Part shown: in pieces, positions 57,801 to 64,000 of the stretch
Layout of the letters: every line of letters starts with the position of its first letter
How positions within the stretch are numbered: the first letter of the stretch is position 1
NCBI GenBank assembly: GCA_006212045.1
Contig: PZPK01000001.1
Coordinates: 248,001 to 312,000 of the forward strand
DNA: 64,000 nucleotides
From: Oleiphilus sp.
Lineage (GTDB): Bacteria > Pseudomonadota > Gammaproteobacteria > Pseudomonadales > Oleiphilaceae
Direction of reading: 5' to 3'
Notes under the pieces: model-generated
Told to the model about the DNA's origin: nothing
Database searches by the model: none
The model's input: only the letters and a program-made list of their open reading frames with translations
Position numbers and translations under genes: made by a program

Positions 57801-58735
57801 GAACCTGTCGAAGCACCTGAGAAGGGAGAAATGGCCGTCGGGTGATTATGCGTCTCGACCTTCATGAGAATATGAATATCTTCCTCCACACCCTGATATT
57901 CACCACTTTTCGGATTTGGATAAAAACGCTTTCCGCTCGAACCTTCGATCACGGCGGCATTGTCTTTATAGGCTGACAAGACCCCTCTGGAATTAAGCTC
58001 GTTGGTATTTCTAATCATGGCAAACAGGGACTTTTCTTGCGCTTCGCCATCAATATCCCATGAAGCATTGAAGATCTTGTGGCGACAATGCTCGGAATTG
58101 GCCTGAGCGAACATCATCAGCTCGACATCGGTGGGATTGCGTTTCAATCCACAGAAGGCCTTGGCCAGATACTCAATCTCGTCTTTCGCCAAGGCCAGCC
58201 CGATGCGTTTATCCGCTTCTTCCAGCGCACTTTCGCCATAGTTCAGAACATCTACCGTTGACAGAGGCTTGGGTTCAGCATGGTTGAACAGCAATTCTGC
58301 GCCCGCCACCTCATGAAAAACAGCTTCTGTCATGCGGTCGTGCAAACAACTCGAAAGCAAATGCCGCTGTTCCATGGAGAGCTTTTCAGGAACCCTGACA
58401 TAATAGGCAATACCGCGTTCAATACGCTGGATCTTGTCCAGACCACACCCTCGTGCAATATCAGTCGCTTTACTGGACCAGGGAGAAATGGTGCCTGGCC
58501 TTGGTACCACCAGAAACAGCACGCCGCCTGTCGACTCCACCTGACTGCTGGGTCCGTAGGTTAAAAGTTGGTTCAGTATCGACAGTTCTTCATGACTCAG
58601 ATCTTCCTGCGCATCAATAAAATGCATGAACTCGGCGTACACCGATTCCACTTCCGGGAGGATCGCCTGTAGGCGTGAAAGCGTTTTCTGACTGCGAAAT
58701 GAAGAGAGAGCTGGAGCGCCTCGGAGTTCCAACAT
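54833..58735 (-). CDS. purL: Phosphoribosylformylglycinamidine synthase, large single-chain form
   Basis: 1300 residues (E. coli 1295), the fused form of Gram-negative bacteria. N-terminal linker domain, two AIRS-type synthase halves ([54 protein letters not shown]), and a C-terminal glutamine amidotransferase with Cys nucleophile in [10 protein letters not shown] and His/Glu in [11 protein letters not shown]. It makes FGAM from FGAR with glutamine ammonia, step 4 of purine synthesis. It is divergent from mltF, the standard gammaproteobacterial order. Confidence 0.98.
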   Translation of the reverse strand: MLELRGAPALSSFRSQKTLSRLQAILPEVESVYAEFMHFIDAQEDLSHEELSILNQLLTYGPSSQVESTGGVLFLVVPRPGTISPWSSKATDIARGCGLDKIQRIERGIAYYVRVPEKLSMEQRHLLSSCLHDRMTEAVFHEVAGAELLFNHAEPKPLSTVDVLNYGESALEEADKRIGLALAKDEIEYLAKAFCGLKRNPTDVELMMFAQANSEHCRHKIFNASWDIDGEAQEKSLFAMIRNTNELNSRGVLSAYKDNAAVIEGSSGKRFYPNPKSGEYQGVEEDIHILMKVETHNHPTAISPFSGASTGSGGEIRDEGATGRGSKPKAGLTGFTVSNLRIPGFEQPWESDHGKPDRIKSALDIMIEGPIGGAAFNNEFGRPNLSGYFRTFEEQAMGPEGEELRGYHKPIMIAGGLGNIRADHVEKGEIQVGAKLIVLGGPAMLIGLGGGAASSMDSGASHAELDFASVQRENPEMERRCQEVIDRCWQMGDDNPIAFIHDVGAGGLSNAFPELVGDGGRGGRFDLRKVPNDEPGMAPHEIWCNESQERYVIAVDVDKLEVFESLCERERCPYAVVGEALEEQELVVEDPLFDNKPVDLPMSVLFGKPPKMHRTVETRSFTKPVFDSTQINIEEAAERILRLPSVASKSFLITIGDRSITGMVTRDQMVGPWQVPVADVAVTSSDLDGYAGEAMAMGERTPLALIDSPASGRMAVGEAITNLAAAAIGGLSDIKLSANWMAAAGHPGEDDNLYQTVQAVGMELCPALGISIPVGKDSMSMKTVWEEGRETRSVTSPLSLVISGFAPVTDVRKTLTPQLQRDAGDTDLILIDLANGQNRLGASALAQVYKQVGAVTPDVDDPEDLKAFFAVIQGLNTDGKLLAYHDRSDGGVFTTLCEMAFAGHCGIHVRLDLLAEDKTHFARELFNEELGAVIQVRSADTEFVLQQFSAAGLGEHTLVIGQPADDDRIRFTFEDQAVLERSRIDLQRIWAETSYRMQALRDNSDCAQEEFDALLDGDDPGLHAQLSFEIADNPAAPYINTGAKPRIAVLREQGVNGQVEMAAAFTRAGFSAVDVHMSDLMSGRHTLDQFQAMVACGGFSYGDVLGAGEGWAKSILFNPRLKDQFAAFFEHPDTLALGVCNGCQMLSNLRALIPGTEHWPHFVRNRSEQFEARVSMVEVLPSASVLLQGMEGSRMPIAIAHGEGRAEFANQTRLQSLSGQSQLSLRYVDNYGRVASNYPANPNGSPEGLAGVCSASGRVTIMMPHPERVYRTVQNSWHPADWGEDAPWLRLFQNARKQFG

Positions 58736-58952
58736 AATAAAGGCGTACCTCGGTAGGGATTGTGAAGGGCCGCTATTCTACTGCAAAGAATGGGTACTGT
58801 TAACACAGGCTTTTGGATAAATTATGCTGCCGTCGCGGCAGGCCAACAACACCGGCACACATTTTGTCACAAGGAAACGCGGAACAATGGTTGACTCCTT
58901 GAAAACTAACTGAAAACATAGCTGTTCGGGATTGATTCATAAGGGCTTTTTA

Positions 58953-60383
58953 TTGAACAAAGTGTTCAGCTTGAACATCACTGTGGTAAAGGCGCTGTCT
59001 TGCTGTCTGGCGAGCCTGCTTTTATTCAGTGCATGCAGTCAGCCGTCCAGCTATGAAAAGATCCAGAAATACAAGACCCTGCATGTGATTACCCGCAATG
59101 CTCCGGCCGTGTATTTTGAGGGCCGGCATGGACCCATGGGCTTCGAATACGAATTGGCCAGCCTGTTCGCACGCGACCTCGGCGTCGAACTGGACCTTAA
59201 AGTCGCCTCCACACGTTCGCAGATTCTGTCCGCACTGGATAATGAATATACCCACGTGGCCTCGGCCTTTATGGTCGCCAGTGATACCCGCAGCGACCGT
59301 TATCAATACTCACGCCCCTATATGGAAACCACACCTCTGGTGGTATATCGCTATGGCGATACGCGTCCGCGCAAACCTGCGGATCTGATCGGGCAGCGTG
59401 TCGGCATCGTTAGCGACAGTTTTTATACAGACGAACTGGACAGCCTGAAGCAGGATTTTCCAACGATCGAATGGACACTGCTCGACGCGGAAGTCATCGA
59501 CCTGATGAAGATGGTTCAGGAGAAAGAGCTGGACTATGCCATTGTCACTTCACTGGAGCTGGATATCCACCAGGCCTATTACCCCAGAGTCAAAAAAGCC
59601 TTTGAAATCGGAGAAGCGCAACAAATCAGCTGGTATTTTCCGAAAACTACCGACCAGACGCTATTGGCCAAGGCCAACGCCTTCTTTACGCGCATTGAAG
59701 AAGATGGAACGCTCCTGCATCTGAAAGAACGCTATTTCGGACATCTGGAACAACTCAACTATGTCGGTGCCCGTACCTTTATACGGCACAGCAATACACG
59801 ACTGCCCAAGTACGAAAAGAAATTCAAGAGTATCGCCAAGTCGCTCGATCTCGATTGGCGCTTGCTGGCCTCGATCGGCTATCAGGAATCGCACTGGCGC
59901 CCCAAAGCGATGTCACCCACTGGCGTACGCGGTTTAATGATGCTGACGCTGCCGACCGCCCGTGAAATGGGCATCAAAAATCGCCTCGACCCGGAAGCCA
60001 GTATCGATGGGGGCGCGCGCTATTTTGCCAAGATCAAGAAACGCATCCCCGAGCGTATTCCCGAGCCGGACCGAACCTGGATGGCACTGGCAGCCTACAA
60101 TGTTGGCTACGGTCACCTTGAAGATGCGCGCATCCTGACCGAAAAAGGCGGCAAAGACCCCGATAAGTGGGTGGACGTGAAAGAGTTTCTGCCATTGCTG
60201 CAAAAGAAGAAGTATTACAAGCAGACCCGATATGGCTATGCCCGGGGCAACGAACCGGTCATATATGTGCAGAATATTCGGCGCTATTACGACGTTCTGA
60301 CCTGGATGACCGAATCCCAGCCGAACGAACAGGCGGTGGCACAGTCCACATTTCAGCCAAATCTGATCAAAATGGCGCAGTAG
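58953..60383 (+). CDS. mltF: Membrane-bound lytic murein transglycosylase F
   Basis: 476 residues from TTG 58953, preceded by AAGGGC; no ATG lies in the N-terminal region, and TTG 58932 or GTG 58962 are alternatives. The lipoprotein signal ends LLFSAC. An SBP-3-like domain (about 45-270, GPMGFEYELASLFARDLGVE) is followed by an SLT transglycosylase domain (from about 300) with catalytic Glu in GYQESHWRPKAMSPTGVRGL. It cuts peptidoglycan at the outer membrane. Divergent from purL. Confidence 0.95.
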   Translation: MNKVFSLNITVVKALSCCLASLLLFSACSQPSSYEKIQKYKTLHVITRNAPAVYFEGRHGPMGFEYELASLFARDLGVELDLKVASTRSQILSALDNEYTHVASAFMVASDTRSDRYQYSRPYMETTPLVVYRYGDTRPRKPADLIGQRVGIVSDSFYTDELDSLKQDFPTIEWTLLDAEVIDLMKMVQEKELDYAIVTSLELDIHQAYYPRVKKAFEIGEAQQISWYFPKTTDQTLLAKANAFFTRIEEDGTLLHLKERYFGHLEQLNYVGARTFIRHSNTRLPKYEKKFKSIAKSLDLDWRLLASIGYQESHWRPKAMSPTGVRGLMMLTLPTAREMGIKNRLDPEASIDGGARYFAKIKKRIPERIPEPDRTWMALAAYNVGYGHLEDARILTEKGGKDPDKWVDVKEFLPLLQKKKYYKQTRYGYARGNEPVIYVQNIRRYYDVLTWMTESQPNEQAVAQSTFQPNLIKMAQ

Positions 60384-60388
60384 CGGGA

Positions 60389-61468
60389 TCAGCTCTGGCC
60401 TGGATTGCAGCCAATAAAATAGAACAGGCAGTCCTTGCGCGCGATGGTCGCATTGGTCGTGACCATAAACACCTTGATTGGATGGCGGGGATACAAGCCG
60501 CCATCGTGCGCCTCGAAATATTCCTCAAGGCGTTCATTCCCCTTATGATCTTTCGCCGTCAATGCGCTCAGCCCTGCCTGCCCCAAGCTGCCAATACATT
60601 CTTCACGCGTCAGCGTGCCATAGTTGAACTTCTCGGATTGCGGTGAAAGCGTGATCACAGCTTCAGGATCGGGCTCTTCGGCATAGGCCACAGGTGCGTC
60701 GCCACGTGTCTCAAGGCGAATCGGGTTATGGTAAATGTTCACCATATATTCCAGATCAGGCACCGCCAACACCTGTTCGGCCATCAAATAACGGTGCAAG
60801 CCTTCCTCGGCAATAATCTGTGATGGGTGGTCCGACGCGCCACCGCATTCAATGGTCACCGTCGGTACTGCGCGCTCACTCAACTCCATCAACGCGCCCA
60901 AACGCAAATCGGTCACAATCAGGTCATTGGTAAACAGGGAAGTTAAGGCTCGATGATCGGGGTCATCCTGGATACTCACACCAAATGCCGGACCTGAACC
61001 CGAAGTGTTATGCACATCTATCAGGCATTCAGGTGAGAGTGTCTGAATCAGATCGAGAATGGCTTCCGCGATCAAACCCTCTTCATCTTCAAATGGTGGT
61101 CGAAAACAGCGATTCAGATCGCGTTTGCCCGGCAGCATCCGATGCGAAAAAACCGGAGGCGTCAAAGCGGCTTTAACGGATGCCAGTATAAAAACCGCAT
61201 TCGTAAGCGGTTTTTTCCCGCTCCGAAGAAAGCGATATAGCGCATGTGTGCCCGAAGGTTCATTGCCATGCAGCAGCGTACAAACCACACGGGTGCGTGA
61301 GGCATCCTGACCTGACACCCAGATCGCACTGGGCCCACCGAGGCCTCGCAAGAATGCCCAGACATCTTGCCCCAGCTGATCGGGGCCGGGATCTTTCACC
61401 ACGTTCAGAAGTGCTGACTCGGGAATTGTCTGACTGCTCTTTTGCCAACTCAAGAATCGATACTCCAC
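60389..61468 (-). CDS. M14/AspA-like zinc deacylase (succinylglutamate desuccinylase/aspartoacylase family)
   Basis: 359 residues from a GTG that overlaps the GCS2-like gene by 19 bases. Zinc ligands are His and Glu in LLHGNEPSG near residue 67 and His in IDVHNTSGSG near 151; TVTIECGGASD carries the catalytic Glu. The family cleaves N-acyl amino acids or amide bonds. Overlap with an ATP-dependent ligase-like gene suggests they make and remove the same bond. The substrate is unknown. Confidence 0.9.
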   Translation of the reverse strand: MEYRFLSWQKSSQTIPESALLNVVKDPGPDQLGQDVWAFLRGLGGPSAIWVSGQDASRTRVVCTLLHGNEPSGTHALYRFLRSGKKPLTNAVFILASVKAALTPPVFSHRMLPGKRDLNRCFRPPFEDEEGLIAEAILDLIQTLSPECLIDVHNTSGSGPAFGVSIQDDPDHRALTSLFTNDLIVTDLRLGALMELSERAVPTVTIECGGASDHPSQIIAEEGLHRYLMAEQVLAVPDLEYMVNIYHNPIRLETRGDAPVAYAEEPDPEAVITLSPQSEKFNYGTLTREECIGSLGQAGLSALTAKDHKGNERLEEYFEAHDGGLYPRHPIKVFMVTTNATIARKDCLFYFIGCNPGQS

Positions 61469-62934
61469 TCGTGAACGGGCTGACCCGTTTTGTAGTTTCG
61501 GTAGTACATTTGCACAAGCTCCGCAAGCGCGCTGTCACGATCATGCTTTTTCAGTAGACGACGGTACACCTGCAGCTGCCATTTTGCGCCATTCATATTG
61601 CGTTCAAGGCCACCCCGGATAATATCAAGCTGCGTGCGAACATCGTCCCGGGATACACCCAGCGCAAGCAAGCCTTCCTCGGCGACCGGTAATGAAGCGT
61701 GTAATATCTCACGAACCGGTCTTTCTTCCAGAGTGCTGCTTTTGGGATTAGGCCAGAACAGGGTAGCATCCAGACCGTGTTTCGCGGCGCGATGGAAATT
61801 CTGTTCTGCATAACGAAACGGAATACCAGCCAACAAGGTGTCCATCTGGTCGCGCATGCCTCTCATCAAACCCGCTATCAGTGCCGCATTCGCAACCATA
61901 TTGGCCGGTGTCGGACCGGCAGGCAGAGCCCGGATCTCGATGCGCAAATGGCCGTTATCGGAGGGGTCGTATATCGGACGGTTCCAGGACCAGATACTGC
62001 CCTGATGCAAGCGCAGCTCATACAGTGAAGGCCCCTCACCCGGCTGCGACTGCAAGGAATCGGATTCGCTTATGATCGGCATCAGGGGCTCAAACAGGTA
62101 AACCCCCTCGGCAAACAATTCATAGATATCCTTGCGCACCCACCCCAGCCCGAACAGCACTCTCGCCGGCAATTGCTTTTCCAGAGCGTCATCCATGCGA
62201 TAGTCAATGGATTGCTGAAACAGCGCTATCCGGGTTTCATGCCAAAGCTGCTTGCCCAGAAAAAGCGGAGAATTTGCCGCCAGAGCCAGCACCAATGGCG
62301 TACATAACTGGGCGGCATTGTAGCTGGCTGCAAAATCAGCCGGATTCACCCTGTAATGAAACTGGAACGAGGTATTCGCTCCTTCAGGCGATACGTCGGC
62401 CCAATCCATTTCAACGGTATCATGGCCCCGGATATCAATATGGAAGTCTTTGCCGCGTTTGTTCCTCAGGGCCCTTGCCAACACATGGTATCGCGGCACA
62501 TCGGTAATGGCATCCAGCCCCATATCGCTTGAACGCAAAGTTGGTAAGATACCAATCGGTAAAATACGCGCCCCCTCCTGCTTACCCAAATGGGAAAGAT
62601 GATCCAGCGCAGCGTCCATTTGCTGACGCATCATGCCAAAGGGATTGGATTGCTGGATCAGCGGGGTGAAATTGTATTCGAGATTAAACTGGTTTAACTC
62701 AAGCGTCAGCTGATCATCATTCGCCAATTGCTGCAGGCGTGTATTGATCGGCAAGGGTCTGGCCTGTCCATCGACAATATACAATTCAAGTTCAGCACCA
62801 AAGGAAACCGGCCCCTCTCCAAAACCCGGCGCCTCAAGCAAGCGTTTGAAACCCTGCAGATTGCGATCGAGGCGCGAACGAAAACGCGCAAAGTCTGCCT
62901 GACTGAAATCGGTTTTTTCAATGTCCTGTCCCAC
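61450..62934 (-). CDS. Glutamate-cysteine ligase family 2 (GCS2)-like ligase
   Basis: 494 residues from a GTG with GGAG eight bases upstream. The N-terminal FGAELELYIVDGQARPLPI and EGANTSFQFHYRVNPADFAA correspond to the GCS2 fold, with acidic metal-binding residues in EGANTSFQFH and RLHQGSIWSWNRPIYD. The family uses ATP to join a carboxylate to an amine; YbdK-type members have weak glutathione-precursor activity and many have other substrates. Paired with the M14-type deacylase. Confidence 0.88.
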   Translation of the reverse strand: MGQDIEKTDFSQADFARFRSRLDRNLQGFKRLLEAPGFGEGPVSFGAELELYIVDGQARPLPINTRLQQLANDDQLTLELNQFNLEYNFTPLIQQSNPFGMMRQQMDAALDHLSHLGKQEGARILPIGILPTLRSSDMGLDAITDVPRYHVLARALRNKRGKDFHIDIRGHDTVEMDWADVSPEGANTSFQFHYRVNPADFAASYNAAQLCTPLVLALAANSPLFLGKQLWHETRIALFQQSIDYRMDDALEKQLPARVLFGLGWVRKDIYELFAEGVYLFEPLMPIISESDSLQSQPGEGPSLYELRLHQGSIWSWNRPIYDPSDNGHLRIEIRALPAGPTPANMVANAALIAGLMRGMRDQMDTLLAGIPFRYAEQNFHRAAKHGLDATLFWPNPKSSTLEERPVREILHASLPVAEEGLLALGVSRDDVRTQLDIIRGGLERNMNGAKWQLQVYRRLLKKHDRDSALAELVQMYYRNYKTGQPVHEWSIDS

Positions 62935-63414
62935 ACACGTTCTCCGGCGCTAAGCAATACGCTAACTATAGCAAAATTGGGGGCGGGAGATGCTTGACGG
63001 GAGACGGGAGATGCTGAACGGAAGACGCTTAACGGAAGACGGGAGATGCAGCAATGGGCATGCAAATCCCCACGCCCTTGCGTCTCCCGTCTCCCGTCTC
63101 CCATCAAGCGTCTCCCGTCTATCAGAACACCATTTTGCGACATTGAATACTGAAAAATTCTTGCATAGACATCATAATTGTTCGCAGTCTGGATCAGTTT
63201 TATTCTCGGCACCCCAGACGGAAACAGGTTGCCATTTAAGATAGCCATTAGAGCAAGACAAATGCCTCCTACCTTGGACACCCTGCATCTCAACATGCAA
63301 TGATTGTGGGAATCCAGACGCTCCGCTCGAAGCCGCGTGATTGACGTCCCACTGTCTCCTGTACGAGAATGGAAATCCGCTAGCACACTCACTTGAACTT
63401 ACATGGAAGGCGCG
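62935..63414. other. Intergenic region with G-rich repeats
   Basis: 480 bases between the GCS2-like gene and the TerB-like gene. It carries the inverted GGGAGAC-type repeat (62985-63116) just before the GCS2 promoter region (TATAGT, on the minus strand, near 62970). From 63121 on I see nothing that supports a gene. Confidence 0.5.
62985..63116. repeat. Inverted repeat of GGGAGACGG-type units
   Basis: A 30-base unit at 62985-63014 is matched at 26 of 30 positions by the reverse complement of 63087-63116. A third, looser copy lies between them (about 63015-63050). The units are themselves made of short GACGGGAGA repeats. The two arms could pair into a long imperfect hairpin. It resembles a REP-type or mobile intergenic element. 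Confidence 0.75.
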
Positions 63415-63837
63415 ATGTTCGAATCACTGAAACATTGGCTCGAAGAAGCCCATGCACAATCCAGACTGTTTGAACATGCCGACGATGAGTTATTGCATGT
63501 GGCACTGGCATCCCTGCTCTACCGTGTCATTTCGACAGATACTGTCGAAACTGCGGCAGAAAAACGCGAGTTTTCCCAGATCCTCAAGCACGAGTTTGAT
63601 TTGAGCGATGCTCAGGTCGCCGCCCTCCATGAAAGAGTGCAGTCAATTTCATGCAGCCTGGAGGATGATCTCGCGACCATCGCCAGCCATTTGAAAGACA
63701 AACCGACGGTGCGCCTGAACTTTATGAAAATGCTGAGTCAGATGATTGCCGTTTCCGGCGTCAATGAGCGCGAAATGCAACTTTTTTATGAAGCGCAACA
63801 GACCCTGTTCCCGGAAATTCAGCAGGACCCGTTCTAG
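63415..63837 (+). CDS. TerB-like (tellurite resistance B fold) protein
   Basis: 140 residues from ATG 63415, with GGAAGG upstream; an ATG four codons earlier is possible. All-helical, with LASLLYRVISTDTVETAAEK and EFSQILKHEFDLSDAQVAAL in the arrangement of the TerB domain, though the usual metal-site Asp/Glu positions are only partly clear. Function unknown. Convergent with the acylphosphatase gene. Confidence 0.82.
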   Translation: MFESLKHWLEEAHAQSRLFEHADDELLHVALASLLYRVISTDTVETAAEKREFSQILKHEFDLSDAQVAALHERVQSISCSLEDDLATIASHLKDKPTVRLNFMKMLSQMIAVSGVNEREMQLFYEAQQTLFPEIQQDPF

Positions 63838-63877
63838 ACCAGAACGGCCGCCTCACCACTGAGCTCAGGACCCCCTC

Positions 63878-64000
63878 TTATCGCTCGATCGAAAAGCTAT
63901 GATGGGTCTTCGGGTCTTCTACCACCTCGAACTCTACCGCCTTCACATCTGCCTGCGGTGGCCCCTGATGCATCCATTCCAGCAGGACCTCTACCGGCGT
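63878..64000 (-). CDS. acyP: Acylphosphatase, C-terminal part
   Basis: Open at the right edge: 40 residues before a TAA at 63880-63878. They read TPVEVLLEWMHQGPPQADVK and continue to HHSFSIER. The V-E-x-L-L-x-W-x-x-x-G-P-P pattern and the F-x-I-x-R end are typical of acylphosphatases, small enzymes that cleave acyl phosphates; the N-terminal active-site Arg and Asn lie outside the window. Confidence 0.85.
   Translation of the reverse strand, partial: TPVEVLLEWMHQGPPQADVKAVEFEVVEDPKTHHSFSIER

Noticed and set aside
62985-63116. Possible CRISPR array
   Set aside because: Repeats are inverted and contiguous with no unique spacers of regular length, and no cas genes are present.
62706-63392. 228-codon open frame on the minus strand
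   Set aside because: It spans the G-rich repeats and then overlaps the GCS2-like gene in another frame; no protein family features.

Overview
The window is ordinary chromosomal DNA of a gammaproteobacterium. The strongest lineage markers are nadB divergent from rpoE-rseA-rseB-rseC-mucD, fpr divergent from a FinR-type LysR gene, sdhE-ygfX-ygfZ, prkA-yeaH-spoVR, a frameshifted prfB next to lysS, and a 1300-residue single-chain PurL. Family resemblances (195-aa MucA-sized RseA, Azotobacter/Pseudomonas-type Fpr, FinR, AdeT-like solute-binding proteins, a lipid-type acyl-CoA dehydrogenase cluster) suggest Pseudomonadales/Oceanospirillales, perhaps a marine lipid or alkane user; the genus cannot be fixed from this sequence. 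I recognised no tRNA, rRNA, CRISPR array, insertion sequence or prophage.

Layout. 1-3.5 kb: end of prkA, then yeaH and spoVR. 3.5-6.2 kb: fpr and finR, divergent, and a patatin-like lipase. 6.3-9.9 kb: two large unknown lipoproteins that look like diverged tandem relatives. 9.9-17.8 kb: GIY-YIG protein, sdhE-ygfX-ygfZ with a clear promoter, an HDOD gene, then prfB-lysS-ung and an alpha/beta hydrolase on the minus strand. 17.8-20.5 kb: a 600-bp leader with a perfect palindrome and two tandem solute-binding proteins without a permease. 20.5-29.9 kb: single genes and pairs (fieF, GNAT, nnr, SGNH esterase, VOC, YnfA, DUF2235, an encapsulated-ferritin homologue without encapsulin, a periplasmic binding protein, MAPEG, NADAR, fructosamine kinase). 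29.9-36.4 kb: the envelope stress operon rpoE-rseA-rseB-rseC-mucD, divergent from nadB. 36.5-37.8 kb: an EAL-HDOD gene broken by one in-frame UGA.

37.8-45.3 kb: a minus-strand catabolic operon (acyl-CoA dehydrogenase, APH-like kinase, quinone oxidoreductase, two SDRs, saccharopine-dehydrogenase-like protein) under a divergent LysR gene. The dehydrogenase and kinase match the two halves of animal ACAD10/ACAD11, which suggests breakdown of 4-hydroxyacyl-CoA by phosphorylation, as in Pseudomonas levulinate catabolism. This is the most informative region.

45.4-64 kb: DUF2834 and DUF2007 proteins, cobB, a GGDEF-EAL protein behind a FIST sensor (possible nitric-oxide sensing pair), a family 6-type uracil/hypoxanthine glycosylase, purT, a DUF1289 protein, gamma-carbonic anhydrase, two NUDIX proteins, a YqfO-like protein, an AT-rich gap with two facing DnaA boxes, purL, mltF, an overlapping pair of M14-type deacylase and GCS2-type ligase, a G-rich inverted repeat, a TerB-like protein, and the end of an acylphosphatase gene. 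Gene calls rest on reading translations and recalled family motifs; no database search was run.
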